From assembly GCA_021784615.1 (NCBI GenBank), contig JAJYHU010000195.1, positions 6,866 through 14,277 of the forward strand: DNA of 7,412 bases. Reading direction: 5' to 3'. Below are positions 6,688 to 7,412 of the stretch, in pieces. The position numbers and the translations under genes are program-made. How positions within the stretch are numbered: position 1 is the first letter of the stretch; the number at the start of each line of letters is the position of its first letter. The notes beneath the pieces were generated by a model. The model was given only the letters and a program-made list of their open reading frames with translations, did not search any database and was not told the origin of the DNA. Source of the DNA: Acidobacteriota bacterium (GTDB lineage Bacteria > Acidobacteriota > Terriglobia > UBA7540).

Positions 6688-7352
6688 TCAAAATCGCCCC
6701 GTCAATCCTTTCTGCGGATTTTACCCGCTTGGGCGAGGAAGTCCAGGCGGCGGAAGCAGCCGGAGTGGACCGCGTGCAGATCGACGTGATGGATGGCCGG
6801 TTTGTTCCCAACATCACCTTTGGAGCGGCGGCTGTCCGGTCTCTCCGTCCGCTCACGCGCCTGATCCTGGAAACGCACCTGATGGTTGAGCCGCCCGAGG
6901 ACTTCATCGAAACCTTTGCGGAAGCGGGAGCGGATACGATCATCATTCATCAGGAAGCCACGCCGCATTTGCACCGCGCCATCCAGCAGATCCACGCCTT
7001 GGGGAAAAAGGCGGGAGTGGCGATCAACCCAGCGACCCCCGCCTGTTTGCTTTCCGAGATTCTCGGCAGCCTCGATTTGGTTCTGGTGATGACGGTCAAC
7101 CCGGGCTTCGGCGGGCAGAAGTTCATTCCCGAGACCCTGCCGAAGATCCGGCAGCTTCGCGGGCAGATTGAGGGACTCGGGCTTCGGTGTGAGCTGGAAG
7201 TGGACGGAGGAATCAACGCCGAGACAGCGCCGCTGGCGGTTGAGGCTGGAGCCGACGTGCTGGTGGCAGGGTCGTCGGTTTACGGCGCTCAAGGCGGCGT
7301 TGGGCCCGCGGTTGAGCGGCTGCTCGCGAGCATCGCCCGTAGCCGTCCCTAG
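6684..7352 (+). CDS. rpe: Ribulose-phosphate 3-epimerase
   Basis: Interconverts ribulose-5-P and xylulose-5-P in the cytoplasm, linking the oxidative branch to transketolase and transaldolase. The 222-residue TIM-barrel protein matches the family length. Motifs in order are IAPSILSADF at 4-13, DVMDGRFVPNITFG at 34-47, the ETHLMVEPPEDF block with metal-ligand H65, MTVNPGFGGQKF in the phosphate-loop region, and LEVDGGIN with metal/acid residue D174. The metal site normally uses two His and two Asp; here D34, H65 and D174 are present, but the first His, two residues before D34, is Gln (Q32, codon CAG). I believe some homologues carry the same change, but I cannot confirm that here. The TTG start has a good ribosome site inside pgl. 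No terminator is visible after the TAG. Confidence 0.95.
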   Translation: MIKIAPSILSADFTRLGEEVQAAEAAGVDRVQIDVMDGRFVPNITFGAAAVRSLRPLTRLILETHLMVEPPEDFIETFAEAGADTIIIHQEATPHLHRAIQQIHALGKKAGVAINPATPACLLSEILGSLDLVLVMTVNPGFGGQKFIPETLPKIRQLRGQIEGLGLRCELEVDGGINAETAPLAVEAGADVLVAGSSVYGAQGGVGPAVERLLASIARSRP

Positions 7353-7412
7353 AACGGGTTGGCAAGGTCCGCTGCCTCTCGACACTCTTCACCGACCCCC
7401 TGCGAGACGCCG
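7353..7412. other. Downstream non-coding tail of the window
   Basis: Sixty bases follow rpe. I see only a weak 4-bp pairing, GGCA (7361-7364) with TGCC (7373-7376), no T tract, no start codon with a ribosome site, and no recognisable gene. The operon may continue beyond the window or end further on. Confidence 0.3.

Noticed and set aside
6702..7385. Open frame of 227 codons on the - strand opposite rpe
   Set aside because: It is antisense to a confident rpe with all motifs, has no recognisable domain, and I see no convincing ribosome site.

Overview
The window is a compact sugar-phosphate operon read entirely on the + strand. It carries the oxidative pentose phosphate pathway (OPPP) and its recycling arm, in this order: tal (transaldolase), a pgi-type isomerase of the kind found in Tal-Pgi fusion proteins, zwf (glucose-6-phosphate dehydrogenase), opcA (its assembly/activator protein), pgl (6-phosphogluconolactonase) and rpe (ribulose-phosphate 3-epimerase). 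All six reading frames are full length and show family motifs. Nearly all of the sequence is coding. The longest gaps are the 110-base leader and the roughly 130-base zwf-opcA gap. No tRNA, rRNA, CRISPR array, transposase, phage gene or defence gene is visible.

The DNA is GC-rich (about 60 % by eye). A tal-(pgi)-zwf-opcA-pgl order is known from actinobacteria and from other GC-rich phyla. The Tal-Pgi pairing, the rpe at the end, and a dispersed-repeat-like palindrome with a CTGAGCG..CGAAG..ATCTGC core and GTTGCTGAAAA-type ends make an acidobacterial chromosome or metagenome-assembled genome my best guess. That is inference from memory, not a search result.

Layout: 1-110 leader with competing hairpins and the tal ribosome site; 111-1256 tal; 1259-2995 pgi; a hairpin over the pgi stop; 3050-4600 zwf; 4604-4707 nested palindromic element; 4731-5885 opcA (TTG start); 5923-6687 pgl; 6684-7352 rpe (TTG start, 4-base overlap with pgl); 7353-7412 non-coding, with nothing clear. 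Together, Zwf (with OpcA) and Pgl convert glucose-6-P to 6-phosphogluconate. A Gnd encoded elsewhere would give ribulose-5-P. Rpe makes xylulose-5-P, Tal (with a transketolase encoded elsewhere) regenerates fructose-6-P, and Pgi returns it to glucose-6-P, closing an NADPH-producing cycle. gnd, tkt and rpi are not in the window.

I do not see an undescribed biological system here. Three things merit a second look: a run of nine A at the end of tal from which a -1 slip would run straight into pgi and recreate a 961-residue Tal-Pgi fusion (either real slippage, a real split or a sequencing error); the palindromic element that fills the zwf-opcA gap; and an Rpe with Gln where the family usually has a metal-binding His.
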